A DNA stretch of 47,568 nt from Amycolatopsis sp. (GCF_025464955.1 NZ_JAODNM010000153.1:1-47568); one strand, 5' to 3'. Positions 23,871-35,414 are shown, counted from the stretch's first letter. Notes: a model not told the origin generated them from the letters alone. A program made the numbers and translations.

Positions 23871-24464
23871 GAGGGTGGCGAGAAACGGGTTCGCCGCCCG
23901 CTCCCGGCCGATCGAGGTGGCCGGACCATGTCCCGGCAGGACCACCGTGTCGTCGGGCAAGGCGAGCACAGTGGACCGCAGGGATCGCTCCAGGCTCCCC
24001 GCGTCGCCGCCGTCCCGGTCGGTGCGGCCGACGGAACCGGCGAACAGGGTGTCACCAGTGAGGACCAGCCGACCACCCTCCTGGCTGTCGAGCCGGAAGA
24101 GTACCGACCCCGGGGTGTGGCCGGGCACGGCCTCGACGGTGATCTCCAAGCCGGCGAGCTCGAACACCTCGTCGGTCAGCGGCGTCACCCGGGATTGATC
24201 TTCGAGCAGTCCGGCGTCACCCGGATGGATCCGGATCCCGACACCGTGGGCCTCGGCCACCATCGTGGCACAGGACACATGATCGAAGTGACCGTGCGTC
24301 GCGAGGATCCCGACCGGGTTCAGGTCGTGGGTACGCAGTGCTTGGTCGAGGGCCTCGGTGACGCCCTCACCCGGGTCGATGATCACGCAGTCCTTGCCGG
24401 GTCCTTCGGCCAGCAGGTAGCAGTTCGCCCGGTAGGTGCCGGTAGCGAACCCGACAACGAGCAA
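23865..24464 (-). CDS. MBL-fold metallo-hydrolase, glyoxalase II-like
   Basis: 199 residues from a TTG at 24464, chosen because GGAGGTG lies 8 nt upstream and relatives begin with the same VVGFATGTYRANCY stretch; the frame is open to 24551. The metal-binding motif THGHFDHV, then HPGDAGLL, VPGHTPGSV, the bridging Asp in LTGDTLFAGSVGR and the last His in VVLPGHGP give a complete dinuclear zinc (or iron) site. It probably hydrolyses a thioester such as S-lactoylglutathione-like mycothiol conjugates, inferred because actinobacteria use mycothiol. It is divergent from the cyclophilin gene. Confidence 0.88.
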   Translation of the reverse strand: MLVVGFATGTYRANCYLLAEGPGKDCVIIDPGEGVTEALDQALRTHDLNPVGILATHGHFDHVSCATMVAEAHGVGIRIHPGDAGLLEDQSRVTPLTDEVFELAGLEITVEAVPGHTPGSVLFRLDSQEGGRLVLTGDTLFAGSVGRTDRDGGDAGSLERSLRSTVLALPDDTVVLPGHGPATSIGRERAANPFLATLS

Positions 24465-24646
24465 CGAAAGCCACCTCCACGACCGCCGGCGCCCACTGCC
24501 GCGAGGCCGGGCCGAACCCCCTGACGACCCGATGCGGCCGCGATTCGGCAAGCCTAGCCGCCCCTGTACACAGTCCTCACAGGCTGTGCCAATACACTGC
24601 CGCTACCCCAGGCGTGTGACACCTAGTGGAATCCGGGAGGACGCGG

Positions 24647-25519
24647 GTGGCGACCAATCAGCAACGCCGTGAGGCTGCGAAGCGCAAGCTGGAAAGCCAG
24701 CTCAAGCATCGGGCAGCACGGGCGAAGCGGCGGAAGTTCGTCGGCATCGGAGTAGTGGCCGGCGTAGTCGTCGTCGTTGCCGGGGTCGTCACGGCCCTCG
24801 TGTTGTCGAAGGGCAGCTCGAACGTCACGGCAGCGGCCGACCCGTCGGCCTCGCCGTCACCGTCCGCTCCGGCGCCGGTGACAATCCCGACAGCGCGGAC
24901 ACCGCTGCCGAAGCGGGCGACACCGCTGGCGAACCCGATCTCGTGCCAGTTCCCCGCGGACACCAAGACGCCGGCTTCGAAGCCCGTCAAGGCTCCACCG
25001 AACGGCGACGAGTCGTCGACGGGCACGCAGGACGTGACGCTGAAGACGACTCAGGGCGACATCAAGGTCACCCTGGACCGCTCTCTCGCGCCGTGCGCGG
25101 TGGACAGCTTCCTCAGTCTCGCGAAGCAGGGCTTCTACACCGACACCTCGTGCCACCGGCTCGGCACCGACGCGGGTCTGCAGATCCTGCAGTGCGGTGA
25201 CCCGACCGGCACCGGAAGCGGTGGCCCCGGCTACACGTACAAGGACGAGATCTTCCCGCAGCTCACCTACGGCCGGGGCATCCTGGCAATGGCGAACGCC
25301 GGGGCGAACACCAACGGCAGCCAGTTCTTCATGGTCTACGGCGCCGCGCAGCTTTCCCCGAACTACACGGTGTTCGGCAGCATCTCCGACGACGGCCTGA
25401 AGGTGCTCGACAAGGTCGCCAAGGCCGGCGTCGACCAGTCCACGGTCAACCCTCAGGGCGGGGACACCACGGGCAAGCCGAACCTGCCGGTCAAGTTCAC
25501 CGCCGTCGCCGTCGCCTGA
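24647..25519 (+). CDS. Membrane-anchored cyclophilin-type peptidyl-prolyl isomerase
   Basis: 290 residues from the GTG at 24647 (GGGAGG 7 nt upstream). A highly basic cytoplasmic N-terminus (QQRREAAKRKLESQLKHRAA) is followed by a single membrane helix (about residues 31-53) and a Ser/Pro/Ala-rich spacer. The cyclophilin domain comes last: VTLKTTQGDIKVTLDRSLAP, GILAMANAGANTNGSQFFMV and NYTVFGSISDDGLKVLDKVA. It has type II topology with the isomerase outside the membrane, helping fold exported proteins. TACACT at 24593-24598 is a possible -10. It is the first gene before the class IV aminotransferase (12-bp gap). Confidence 0.92.
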   Translation: MATNQQRREAAKRKLESQLKHRAARAKRRKFVGIGVVAGVVVVVAGVVTALVLSKGSSNVTAAADPSASPSPSAPAPVTIPTARTPLPKRATPLANPISCQFPADTKTPASKPVKAPPNGDESSTGTQDVTLKTTQGDIKVTLDRSLAPCAVDSFLSLAKQGFYTDTSCHRLGTDAGLQILQCGDPTGTGSGGPGYTYKDEIFPQLTYGRGILAMANAGANTNGSQFFMVYGAAQLSPNYTVFGSISDDGLKVLDKVAKAGVDQSTVNPQGGDTTGKPNLPVKFTAVAVA

Positions 25520-25531
25520 CACCCCCGATCG

Positions 25532-26323
25532 ATGGCGAAGCTCGTCGAGATCAACGGCAAACCGGCCACGGTCGCGGACCTGCTCCCCGGGTTGTCCAGC
25601 TACGGACATTTCACGGTGATGCAGGTCCGCGACGGCCGGGCACGCGGGCTGCCGCTGCATCTGCGGCGCCTCGAGGAGAGCACGCAGCAGCTTTTCGGCA
25701 CGACGCTCGACGTCGACGCGGTGCTGGGCTTTCTTCGTCAAGGCGTCGCCGTTAGCACGACGTGCACAGCGGTGGTTTCGATCTTCTCGTCGTCACCGAA
25801 CCGCGGCTCGACCGAGCCCGCCGCCGCGGACGTCATGGTCACGATCTCCGATGCCACCGAGCCGGAGACAACGCCGCTTCGGGTCCGGTCGGTCTTCCAC
25901 GACCGGGTGGTACCCGAGGTGAAGCATTTTGGCGGTTTCGGTCTCACCTATCTACCGCGCGAAGCGATGTTCGCCGGTTATGACGACGCGATGTTCGTCG
26001 ACAAAGACGGGCTGATCACCGAAGCGTCCATTTGGAACGTCGGTTTCCTCGACGGGGACACAGTCGTCTGGCCATCCGGGCGCAAACTCGCGGGCATCAC
26101 GTTCCAGCTCGTCGAACTCGGTCTGCGGCGCAATGGTGTACACACCGAGACACGCGACGTCCGGCCTGTGGACGTCAGCGCTTTCGACGCCACGTTCTTC
26201 ATGAACTCGGGCACAGTGTGCCTGCCGGTCGCGTCCGTCGACGACGTCGACCTGAAGTTCGCTCCGCACACCCCGGCGCTCCTTACCGCCGCCTACGAGA
26301 CGAACCCCTGGGATGTCATCTGA
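25532..26323 (+). CDS. Class IV PLP-dependent aminotransferase
   Basis: 263 residues, ATG. Fold-type IV features are visible: GHFTVMQVRDGRARGLPLHLRRL at the N-terminus, the PLP-binding Lys in VPEVKHFGG, the Glu of GLITEASIWNVGF that contacts the pyridine nitrogen, and LAGITFQLV. The family includes branched-chain aminotransferase, D-amino acid aminotransferase and aminodeoxychorismate lyase (PabC). The sequence departs from the usual EGSRSNVF-type motif, so I cannot choose a substrate. It is probably cotranscribed with the cyclophilin gene and ends 33 bp before a repeat element. Confidence 0.85.
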   Translation: MAKLVEINGKPATVADLLPGLSSYGHFTVMQVRDGRARGLPLHLRRLEESTQQLFGTTLDVDAVLGFLRQGVAVSTTCTAVVSIFSSSPNRGSTEPAAADVMVTISDATEPETTPLRVRSVFHDRVVPEVKHFGGFGLTYLPREAMFAGYDDAMFVDKDGLITEASIWNVGFLDGDTVVWPSGRKLAGITFQLVELGLRRNGVHTETRDVRPVDVSAFDATFFMNSGTVCLPVASVDDVDLKFAPHTPALLTAAYETNPWDVI

Positions 26324-26356
26324 CGCGAGCCCGAGCCCTTAGTGTCCGCAAGCAAG

Positions 26357-26692
26357 GCACTTTTGTGGCTCTTCTGTCGTATGTGTGGGTCCGCGACGCC
26401 TCAGCGGGTGGTGAGGTTCCTGAGGTCAGCGGGTGCGGTCGGCTGGTGGTGACTGTGGGACTCGTCGGCGTGAACGTGGAACTCGCCGGGCCGGAGTGTG
26501 GGACTCGCCGACGCGCTGTGCGAGTCCCACACTCAGCGAGGGCGAGTCCCACACTCAAACCGACGAGTCCCACACCCAGCTCCGGACACCAGCATTCGCC
26601 GTACACCGGACACGACCCAGCCCTTGCCGCGGTAAAACGCAGCCAGTCCACAGCAACCAGCACCCACACAGACGACCGAAGACCCACAGTGC
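26357..26692. repeat. Long inverted-repeat element, family A copy 2
   Basis: This is the inverse-orientation counterpart of 7563-8000. The left arm 26357-26373 is the same GCACTTTTGTGGCTCTT; the right end is degenerate but alignable. Forward boxes start at 26455, 26476 and 26498, reversed boxes at 26522, 26544 and 26565, symmetric about 26514. Spacings are 21, 22, 24, 22 and 21 bp, identical to copy 1. It fills the gap between converging genes and ends 3 bp from the enoyl-CoA hydratase stop codon. Confidence 0.9.
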
Positions 26693-26695
26693 GGC

Positions 26696-27475
26696 TCAGC
26701 GGTGGGTGAAGTTTGGTGGGCGGCGGTTCAGGAAGGCCGAGACGCCTTCGGCGTAGTCCTCGTCGTGCAGCGCGCCGAACCGGATCTCATCGACTTCGGC
26801 GTCGGCGTTCTCTTGCCCGGCAAGGATCTTCTCGATGATCCGGTTCATCCCCCTGATCGAGCTCTGCGACCGGGCACAGAGCGTCCTGACGAAGTCCGTT
26901 GTGGACTCCTCGAGCTCGTCGGCGGCGAAGACGTCGTTCACCAGGCCGATTTCGCGAGCCCGCGCGGAGTCGATCAGCTGGCCCGAAAGCAGGAAGTACC
27001 GCGCGTGCGCGGGCCCAATGAGCGACACCAACTGCTTGGTGGAGGGAAAGTCGTAGACGATGCCGAGCTTGGCCGGGGTGATCCCGAAGCGGGCACCCTC
27101 GGCGGCGAACCGGAAGTCGCAGGCGACCGAGATCTGGCAGCCGCCGCCGATGCAGTTGCCGCGGATCATCGCGACCGTCGGCTTGCGCAGCCCGCTCAGT
27201 GCCCGGACAGCGCCGTCGACGACCTTGTCATAGCTCGCCGCGCCTTCGGCCGAGGACCGCAGCTCGCCGAACTCGCTGATGTCCGCACCGGCGGAGAAGT
27301 CCTCACCGGCGCCGGTCAGCAGCAGCACCTTGACACCAGGGTCGCGCTCGACCTCGGCCACCAGGCCCGGGATCGCCGCCCACATCCCGTGGGTGATCGC
27401 GTTCTTCTTGTGCGGCCTGGCGATCCTCAGCCGCGCGACATCACCGTCGCGGGCGAACTCGAGCCCATCAGTCAT
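26696..27475 (-). CDS. Enoyl-CoA hydratase/isomerase family protein
   Basis: 259 residues, ATG. Crotonase-fold markers: RIARPHKKNAITHGMW, the oxyanion-hole segment GAGEDFSAGADISEFG and IRGNCIGGGCQISVACDFRF, then GITPAKLGIVYDF. In the position of the second catalytic Glu of classical hydratases the segment reads AKLGIVYDF, where neither the exact register nor a Glu is evident, so isomerase or other crotonase activity is possible. TAGTCT (minus strand, 27483-27488) lies 7 nt before the ATG, so it is leaderless. It stands between rel and a repeat element. Confidence 0.88.
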   Translation of the reverse strand: MTDGLEFARDGDVARLRIARPHKKNAITHGMWAAIPGLVAEVERDPGVKVLLLTGAGEDFSAGADISEFGELRSSAEGAASYDKVVDGAVRALSGLRKPTVAMIRGNCIGGGCQISVACDFRFAAEGARFGITPAKLGIVYDFPSTKQLVSLIGPAHARYFLLSGQLIDSARAREIGLVNDVFAADELEESTTDFVRTLCARSQSSIRGMNRIIEKILAGQENADAEVDEIRFGALHDEDYAEGVSAFLNRRPPNFTHR

Positions 27476-27505
27476 AGTTCGCAGACTAGAGGCACCCGCG
27501 CACGG

Positions 27506-29866
<2,361 letters not shown>

Positions 29867-29960
29867 CCGCACCTCCTGCAGCTCGCGCGGCTCTAGAACG
29901 TCAAGAGTAACGCTATGTGCTCCCGGGCCTCGCGTCCCCCGGGTGGGGGAACGCCGGGAG

Positions 29961-30479
29961 TCAGCAGACCTGCAGCGTGTGGACCTTGCGGCCGGCCAAG
30001 ACAGCCCGTCCGCCCAGCGCGGCGAGCTCCAGGACGACGAGCACCTCGGAGACCTCCGCACCGGCGGATTCGAGCAGCTTGCAGGCCGCCGCGGCGGTGC
30101 CGCCGGTGGCGAGGACGTCGTCGACGACGGCCACGCGCTGACCGGCGCGAACCACGCCGGCAGGCAACTCGAGCGTCGCCGTGCCGTACTCCAGCGCGTA
30201 GTCGATCCGCCCGGCGACAGCCGGAAGCTTGCCCGGCTTGCGCACCGGGACCACGCCGAGGCCGTGGGCGTAACCCATGGCCGCGGCGAGCAGGAACCCT
30301 CGCGCCTCGACGGCGGCGAGCAGCTCGACTTCGGGGTCGAGACTGCCCGCCAGCGCGTCGACCACCGCGGCGAACCCCGCGGGGTTCGCCAGCAGCGGTG
30401 TCAGGTCACGAAAAAGCACTCCGGGTTCGGGGAAGTCCGGAACCTCGGAGATCAAGCCGAGGGCGTCGTCCAGTAGCAC
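29961..30479 (-). CDS. apt: Adenine phosphoribosyltransferase
   Basis: 172 residues, GTG start 3 bp after the secF stop codon. The type I PRTase signature VAVVDDVLATGGTAAAACKL (PRPP loop) is clear, as are DFPEPGVLFRDLTPLLANP at the start and AVEARGFLLAAAMGY. It converts adenine and PRPP to AMP and pyrophosphate in the cytoplasm. The secF-apt-rel arrangement is standard in actinobacteria. The tight spacing to secF indicates one transcript. Confidence 0.95.
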   Translation of the reverse strand: MLLDDALGLISEVPDFPEPGVLFRDLTPLLANPAGFAAVVDALAGSLDPEVELLAAVEARGFLLAAAMGYAHGLGVVPVRKPGKLPAVAGRIDYALEYGTATLELPAGVVRAGQRVAVVDDVLATGGTAAAACKLLESAGAEVSEVLVVLELAALGGRAVLAGRKVHTLQVC

Positions 30480-30482
30480 CGG

Positions 30483-31736
30483 TTATCGCTTGCCCTTGCC
30501 ACTCGGTTTCCCACTCGGCCTGCCCTTGCTGCGCGGGGTCGCCTTGGGGATCCGGCCCGGGATGCTGGAAGCCGCCGCGTACGCCTTCTCCTGACGAAGC
30601 TCGGCATCGAGAGCTTCGTCATCATTAGGGTCCAGCTCGCCGCCGGCCTCGCGGTCCGCGGCCTTGCGGGCCTGGCTCGCCCGGCGGTTGCGGACCCGCT
30701 CGGCCTGCTGGCGGTACTGCGGCTCACGCATCTTGATGTCGACGAGCAGCGGGGTGGCCAGCCCGAGCGACGAGAACACGCCGACCAGGGTTCCGGTCAG
30801 CTGCACCAGCGCCAGGTCCTGCAACGTGCCGGAGCCCAGCAGGATGTAGCCGACGATCAGCAGCCCGAGGATCGGCAGCAGGGCGATGACGGCGGTGTTG
30901 ATCGACCGCATCAGCGTCTGGTTCAGCGCCAGGTTGGCCGCCTCGCCGTAAGTTCGCCTGCTCAGGCCCAGCAGACCCCGGGTGTTCTCCCTGATCTTGT
31001 CGAACACCACCACGGTGTCGTACAGCGAGAACCCGAGGATCGTCAGCAACCCGATCACCGTCGCCGGGGTGACCTCGAAGCCGACCAGCGAATAGATGCC
31101 TGCCGTGACCACGACGTCGTGCACCAGCGAGATCAACGCCGCCACGGCCATCCGCAGGTCGAAGTAGATCGCCAGGAAAATGGTCACCGCGGCGAGGAAC
31201 ACCAGGAGCGCGATCAACGCCTTCTGCGAGATCTCCCCACCCCAGGACGCGCTCACCGCGCTATCGCTGATGGCCTGCGGGCCGACCTGGCCGTCACCGC
31301 TGGGGTGCAGGTCGTTGCCGAGCGCCTGCTTGACGCTGAAGACGTCCGCCGCGTTCAGCGTCTCCGACCGGATCTGGATGGTCGAGGCGTTGCCGGTACC
31401 GACCTTCTGCGCCTGCGAAGCGGGCCTGCCCAGCGCCTTCTGGAACTCGTCCAGCGCCTGCTGCGAGGTGATCTCGGTGCCCTGCGCGGAGTGCGCGGGC
31501 ATCTGGATCTGGGTTCCGCCCTCGAAGTCGATGCCGAAGTTGAACCACTTGATCGCCATCGAACCGATGCAGACGATCACCAGCGCACCGAAGAACAGGT
31601 ACCAGCGCTTGCGCTTGCCCACGATGTCGAACGCGCCGGTGCCTACGTAGAGCCGGTGGAAAAAGCTTTCCCGCTTAGTCGGCGTCGCCGACTTCACGTT
31701 GCCTTCGGCGTCGGTGCCGAGATCCTCGGTCGCCAC
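30483..31736 (-). CDS. secF: Protein translocase subunit SecF
   Basis: 417 residues, GTG start 1 bp after the secD stop, with GGAGG inside the end of secD. The SecF landmarks are the first membrane helix with FFGALVIVCIGSMAIKWFNF, the FGIDFEGGTQIQ segment, a periplasmic domain, and the C-terminal five-helix bundle with VHDVVVTAGIYSLVGFEV and GFSLYDTVVVFDKIRENTR. A charged tail of about 90 residues (Lys/Arg/Gly-rich at the very end, GRPSGKPSGKGKR) follows. With SecD and YajC it uses the proton gradient to help the SecYEG channel complete export. Confidence 0.96.
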   Translation of the reverse strand: MATEDLGTDAEGNVKSATPTKRESFFHRLYVGTGAFDIVGKRKRWYLFFGALVIVCIGSMAIKWFNFGIDFEGGTQIQMPAHSAQGTEITSQQALDEFQKALGRPASQAQKVGTGNASTIQIRSETLNAADVFSVKQALGNDLHPSGDGQVGPQAISDSAVSASWGGEISQKALIALLVFLAAVTIFLAIYFDLRMAVAALISLVHDVVVTAGIYSLVGFEVTPATVIGLLTILGFSLYDTVVVFDKIRENTRGLLGLSRRTYGEAANLALNQTLMRSINTAVIALLPILGLLIVGYILLGSGTLQDLALVQLTGTLVGVFSSLGLATPLLVDIKMREPQYRQQAERVRNRRASQARKAADREAGGELDPNDDEALDAELRQEKAYAAASSIPGRIPKATPRSKGRPSGKPSGKGKR

Positions 31737-31737
31737 G

Positions 31738-33543
31738 TCAGGCCTCCTTCACGTTCGCGCCACCGACGACGGGCTTCGTCGGCTTTCGATGGGAACCCAG
31801 TTCTTGGACCGCGCCGAGCCCGAGGTGCTTGGGGTTGGAGATGAACGTCCACTTGGAGCGGGACACCAGCGCTACGAACGGGTGCGTCACCAGGTAGACC
31901 ACGACCAGGTCGAGCACGGTCGACATACCGAGGGTGAACGCGAAGCCCTGGACGTCGCCGACGGCGAGCCAGTACAGGATGGCCGCGGCCAGGAAGCTCA
32001 CACCGTCCGAGGCCAGAATCGTGCGCTTGGCCCTGGCCCAGCCGCGCGGCACGGCGGACCGGAACGTCCTGCCTTCGCGGATTTCATCCTTTAGTCGCTC
32101 GAAATAGATCACGAACGAGTCGGCCGTGATCCCGATCGCGATGATCAACCCGGCGATGCCCGCCAGGTCGAGGGTGTACCCGATCCACCGCCCGAGCAGC
32201 ACGAGTACCGCGTAGACGAGCGAGCCCGACAGGACCAGCGACAGGATGGTGAGAATGCCGAGGAGCCGGTAGTAGAACAGGCAGTAGATGAACACCACGA
32301 GCAGCCCGATACCGCCGGCGAGGAGCCCGGCCTTCAGCGAAGCGAGGCCGAGGGTCGCGGACACCGTGGTGGCATCCGAAGCGGTGAACGAAAGCGGCAG
32401 CGAGCCGTACTTCAGGCTGTCCGCGAGGGCCTTCGCCGAGGCCGCGGTGAACGAACCGCTGATCTCGGTCTGGCCGTTGAGAATCGCGGTGGTGATGTTC
32501 GGCGCGGACACGACCTCGGTGTCGAGCACGAACGCGGCGCGCTTGCCGGTGTTCGCCGAGGTGAAGTCGCCCCAGATCTTGGTGCCCGCGGCGTTGAACG
32601 TCAGGTTGACGACGTTGCCGCCGCGCTGGCTGTCGTAGTTCGAGTTCGCGTCGGAGATGTCGGTACCCGGCATGAACTCCGGCGCCAGCAGGAACTTCTC
32701 CTGGCCCTGGGTGTCACACGTGACCAGCGGGAGCTTCGGGTCGTCGTTGCCGACCAGCGGATCCTTGTTCGGCTTGTTGCTGTCCTGCGGCGTGCAGCTG
32801 ATCGACGCCATTGCCTGCGCTTCGAGCTGCTGCGCCTGCGCGGTCGCGGCCTGGTTGGTCGCGTTCGCCGGGATCAACGCCGGGTTCTGGCGGATCGCCT
32901 TCGCCGCCTGGATCTCCTGCGCGGTCTTCGCGTCGATCGACCCGTCGGCAGGCGGAGCGGACGGTGCAGGGGTGGCCGCCTTGCTGCTCGAGGGCGCGGA
33001 CGGAGTCGTCGGCGTGGTGCTCGGGGCCTGCGCGGGCGCGGCCCCGGCCTCGCCACCACCGCCGGCGGGCGGCGTGCTGGGACTCGTCGGCGTGCCGGTG
33101 GCCGAGGGCTTGGGTGTACCCGAAGCAGGCGGCGTGACCGGTGGCACGACGGGCGTCGGGGTCACCGGCTGCGCGTCGAGAACGGCGCGGAACCCGAGCT
33201 TCGCGGTGCGACCGAGGTTCTTCGCCTCGTCGCCCTGGTTGCCGGGAACGGTGATGACGACGTTGTTGCCGTCGAGGATGACCTCGGTACCGCCGACACC
33301 GATCCCGTTGACCCGGGTTTCGATGATCTGGCGGGCCTGGTTCAGCGAATCTCGCGAGGGCTGTCCGCCGTCGGGGGTGCGCGCGGTCAGCGTGACCCTC
33401 GTGCCGCCCTGGAGGTCGATCCCCAGCTTCGGGGAGGCCTTGCCGCTGCCGGTGAAGAACACCAGCGCGTACAGCACGACCACGATCAGGGCGAACAAGG
33501 CGAGATAGCGTCCCGGGCGGAGATGCCCGGCCGGTGATGCCAC
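31738..33543 (-). CDS. secD: Protein translocase subunit SecD
   Basis: 601 residues from the GTG at 33543 (GAGGAG upstream). It has an N-terminal membrane helix (YLALFALIVVVLYALVFFTG), LGIDLQGGTRVTLTARTPDG, the P1 periplasmic domain, and the RND-like helices with LAGIAGLIIAIGITADSFVI (Asp in the proton path) and GFAFTLGMSTVLDLVVVYLV. Between P1 segments lies a roughly 80-residue Pro/Thr/Ser/Ala/Gly-rich insert (from about residue 125), longer than in E. coli. A terminator-like hairpin and a probable promoter upstream separate it from yajC, so secD-secF-apt-rel may form their own unit. Confidence 0.96.
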   Translation of the reverse strand: MASPAGHLRPGRYLALFALIVVVLYALVFFTGSGKASPKLGIDLQGGTRVTLTARTPDGGQPSRDSLNQARQIIETRVNGIGVGGTEVILDGNNVVITVPGNQGDEAKNLGRTAKLGFRAVLDAQPVTPTPVVPPVTPPASGTPKPSATGTPTSPSTPPAGGGGEAGAAPAQAPSTTPTTPSAPSSSKAATPAPSAPPADGSIDAKTAQEIQAAKAIRQNPALIPANATNQAATAQAQQLEAQAMASISCTPQDSNKPNKDPLVGNDDPKLPLVTCDTQGQEKFLLAPEFMPGTDISDANSNYDSQRGGNVVNLTFNAAGTKIWGDFTSANTGKRAAFVLDTEVVSAPNITTAILNGQTEISGSFTAASAKALADSLKYGSLPLSFTASDATTVSATLGLASLKAGLLAGGIGLLVVFIYCLFYYRLLGILTILSLVLSGSLVYAVLVLLGRWIGYTLDLAGIAGLIIAIGITADSFVIYFERLKDEIREGRTFRSAVPRGWARAKRTILASDGVSFLAAAILYWLAVGDVQGFAFTLGMSTVLDLVVVYLVTHPFVALVSRSKWTFISNPKHLGLGAVQELGSHRKPTKPVVGGANVKEA

Positions 33544-33586
33544 GGTGCTTCGGTCTCCTCGAACTGGGTGATCCCCAATGGGCTTC

Positions 33587-33592
33587 TTTATA
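33587..33592 (-). promoter_or_regulatory. Possible -10 box of secD
   Basis: TATAAA on the minus strand, 43 bp before the secD start, follows the small inverted repeat GTGCACCATGCAC. No good -35 box is visible. It is supported mainly by the terminator-like hairpin 80 bp further upstream, which would require a new promoter for secD. Confidence 0.35.
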
Positions 33593-33670
33593 CGGTGTGC
33601 ATGGTGCACGGGTGGCACAGTTGCTACAAGTGACTAAAGGTGGGACGCGCGAGAAAAACGGCAGAGACGC

Positions 33671-33702
33671 ACGCAGCACCGAGACACTACTCGGTGCTGC
33701 GT
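33671..33702 (-). terminator. Terminator-like hairpin between yajC and secD
   Basis: A perfect 12-bp stem (33671-33682 with 33691-33702) has an 8-nt loop. Reading along the minus strand, TTTTT follows about 15 nt after the stem. It is 86 bp beyond the yajC stop codon, in a 244-bp gap that otherwise holds no gene. Confidence 0.7.
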
Positions 33703-33787
33703 GAGGCCAGCGTTGGCCCTGCGTGGACGCGACGCGCGCCGTGGGGCGCGGCGTCGATCGACCAGCCTCGGCGAACCGGAAGAACGG

Positions 33788-34207
33788 CTACTTGTTGCCG
33801 TGCTCCACCGGCGTCGCACTCTGCGAGTTCGCCTTCTCCTTCTCCGCCGCTTCGAGCTCGATGGCCGCGTCGGCGTCGGTGATCGACGACGCGTCGTCCT
33901 CGATGACCTCGGTGGAGTCGGTGTCGAGCAGGCCGTCGTCGACCGTCGGCTCGACCTTCTCGCGGACGGCCTGGCGGAGCCAGGTCGTCACCAGGCCCGG
34001 CGCGATCTCGACGTCGATCGTGGTCTCGCTGCTGGTGTCGGCGACGGTGCCGTAGAGACCAGAAGTGGTCATCACGCGATCACCTTCGCTCAGGCCGGTC
34101 TGCAGCTCCTTCTGCGCCGCCTGAGCTCGCTTCTGCTTGCGCGTGCCCATGATCAAAGGCACCGCCACGACGAGCATGAGGAGCAGGGGCAGCAATAGAT
34201 TGCTCAT
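33788..34207 (-). CDS. yajC: Preprotein translocase subunit YajC
   Basis: 139 residues from ATG 34207 with GGAG 4 nt upstream. One N-terminal membrane helix (LLLPLLLMLVVAVPLIMG) is followed by the family motif GTRKQKRAQAAQKELQTGLSEGDRVMTTSGLYGTV. The acidic tail (LEAAEKEKANSQSATPVEHG) is typical of actinobacterial members. YajC is a small accessory subunit of the SecDF complex in the cytoplasmic membrane. It lies between ruvB and secD on the same strand. Confidence 0.93.
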   Translation of the reverse strand: MSNLLLPLLLMLVVAVPLIMGTRKQKRAQAAQKELQTGLSEGDRVMTTSGLYGTVADTSSETTIDVEIAPGLVTTWLRQAVREKVEPTVDDGLLDTDSTEVIEDDASSITDADAAIELEAAEKEKANSQSATPVEHGNK

Positions 34208-34323
34208 AGTTCTCCATTCGGCGGACGTCCCGGGCTTCGCGATACGTCCGGTTTTTGACAGGCATGCTTTATCGAGTGTGCCAGGTACCGGCGAAAACGC
34301 CAGCACCAGTGGTGCGAATCGGG

Positions 34324-35406
34324 CTAATCGGCCAGTCCTGACCCCGTCTGGTCGAGCAGTGCGAACTCGACAGACGAGCCCGCTGGAGCTGGTAGTCCGA
34401 GATGCTCCCACGCGGCCGCGGTCGCTACCCGACCCCGTGGGGTGCGGGCGAGCATACCGGCGCGCACCAGGTAGGGCTCACACACCTCCTCGACCGTAGC
34501 CGGTTCTTCACCGACAGCGACCGCGAGGGTCGACACCCCGACCGGTCCCCCGCCGAACGACCGGACCAGCGCGGACAGCACGGCCCGGTCGAGCCGGTCG
34601 AGGCCCAGCTCGTCGACGTCGTAGACCTTCAGCGCGGCCCTGACCACCGGCAGGCTCGCCATCCCGTCCTCGCGGACCTCGGCGTAGTCCCGCACCCGGC
34701 GGAGCAGGCGGTTGGCGATCCGGGGTGTCCCCCGCGACCGCCGGGCGATCTCCGCGCAGCCGTCGTCGGAAATCCGGATGTCGAGGATCGACGCGGCGCG
34801 GCGGACGACGAGCTCGAGCTCGGCGTCGGAGTAGAACTCCATCTGGCCGGTGAAGCCGAACCGGTCGCGCAGCGGCCCGGTCAGCGCGCCGGACCGGGTG
34901 GTGGCCCCGACCAGGGTGAACGGGGCGATCTCCAGGGGAATGCTGGTCGCGCCGGGGCCCTTCCCGACCACGACGTCGACGCGGAAGTCCTCCATCGCCA
35001 GGTAGAGCATCTCCTCGGCGGGCCGCGCGATGCGGTGGATCTCGTCGATGAACAGGACGTCGCCGGGGGCCAGGTTGGACAGCATGGCGGCCAGGTCGCC
35101 GGCCCGTTCCAGCGCCGGGCCGGAGGTGATCCGGAGCGCGGCGTCCAGCTCGGCCGCGATGATCATCGCCATGCTCGTCTTGCCGAGCCCGGGCGGCCCG
35201 GACAGCAGCACGTGGTCCGGTGGCACACCGCGGCGCCGGGCGCTCTCCAGCACCAGCTCCAGCTGCTCCCGGACGCGCGGCTGCCCGACGAACTCGGCCA
35301 GCTTGCGTGGCCGCAGCGTGGTCTCGACGTCGTGCTCGCCGGTTTGCTCCAGGGCCGAGAGTGTTTCCTCGTCGGTCTCGAAGTCGCTCACGGCTTCATA
35401 GTCCAC
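34324..35406 (-). CDS. ruvB: Holliday junction branch migration ATPase RuvB
   Basis: 360 residues, ATG. It shows an AAA+ core with Walker A SGPPGLGKTSMA, Walker B FIDEIHRI, sensor 1 GATTRSGALTGPLRDRFG (with the arginine finger nearby) and sensor 2 RSRGTPRIANRLLRRVRDY. The C-terminal winged helix (TVEEVCEPYLVRAGMLARTP) binds DNA. Hexameric RuvB drives branch migration with RuvA. It follows ruvA by 8 bp in the ruvCAB operon, under a probable SOS box ahead of ruvC. Confidence 0.97.
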   Translation of the reverse strand: MDYEAVSDFETDEETLSALEQTGEHDVETTLRPRKLAEFVGQPRVREQLELVLESARRRGVPPDHVLLSGPPGLGKTSMAMIIAAELDAALRITSGPALERAGDLAAMLSNLAPGDVLFIDEIHRIARPAEEMLYLAMEDFRVDVVVGKGPGATSIPLEIAPFTLVGATTRSGALTGPLRDRFGFTGQMEFYSDAELELVVRRAASILDIRISDDGCAEIARRSRGTPRIANRLLRRVRDYAEVREDGMASLPVVRAALKVYDVDELGLDRLDRAVLSALVRSFGGGPVGVSTLAVAVGEEPATVEEVCEPYLVRAGMLARTPRGRVATAAAWEHLGLPAPAGSSVEFALLDQTGSGLAD

Positions 35407-35414
35407 GGCGGCGC

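Noticed and set aside
26316..26756. Open frames inside the family A copies, whose translations are alike (for example GDCGTRRRERGTRRAGVWDS).
   Set aside because: The likeness comes from the DNA repeat itself; frames are open on both strands and lack start signals and domains.
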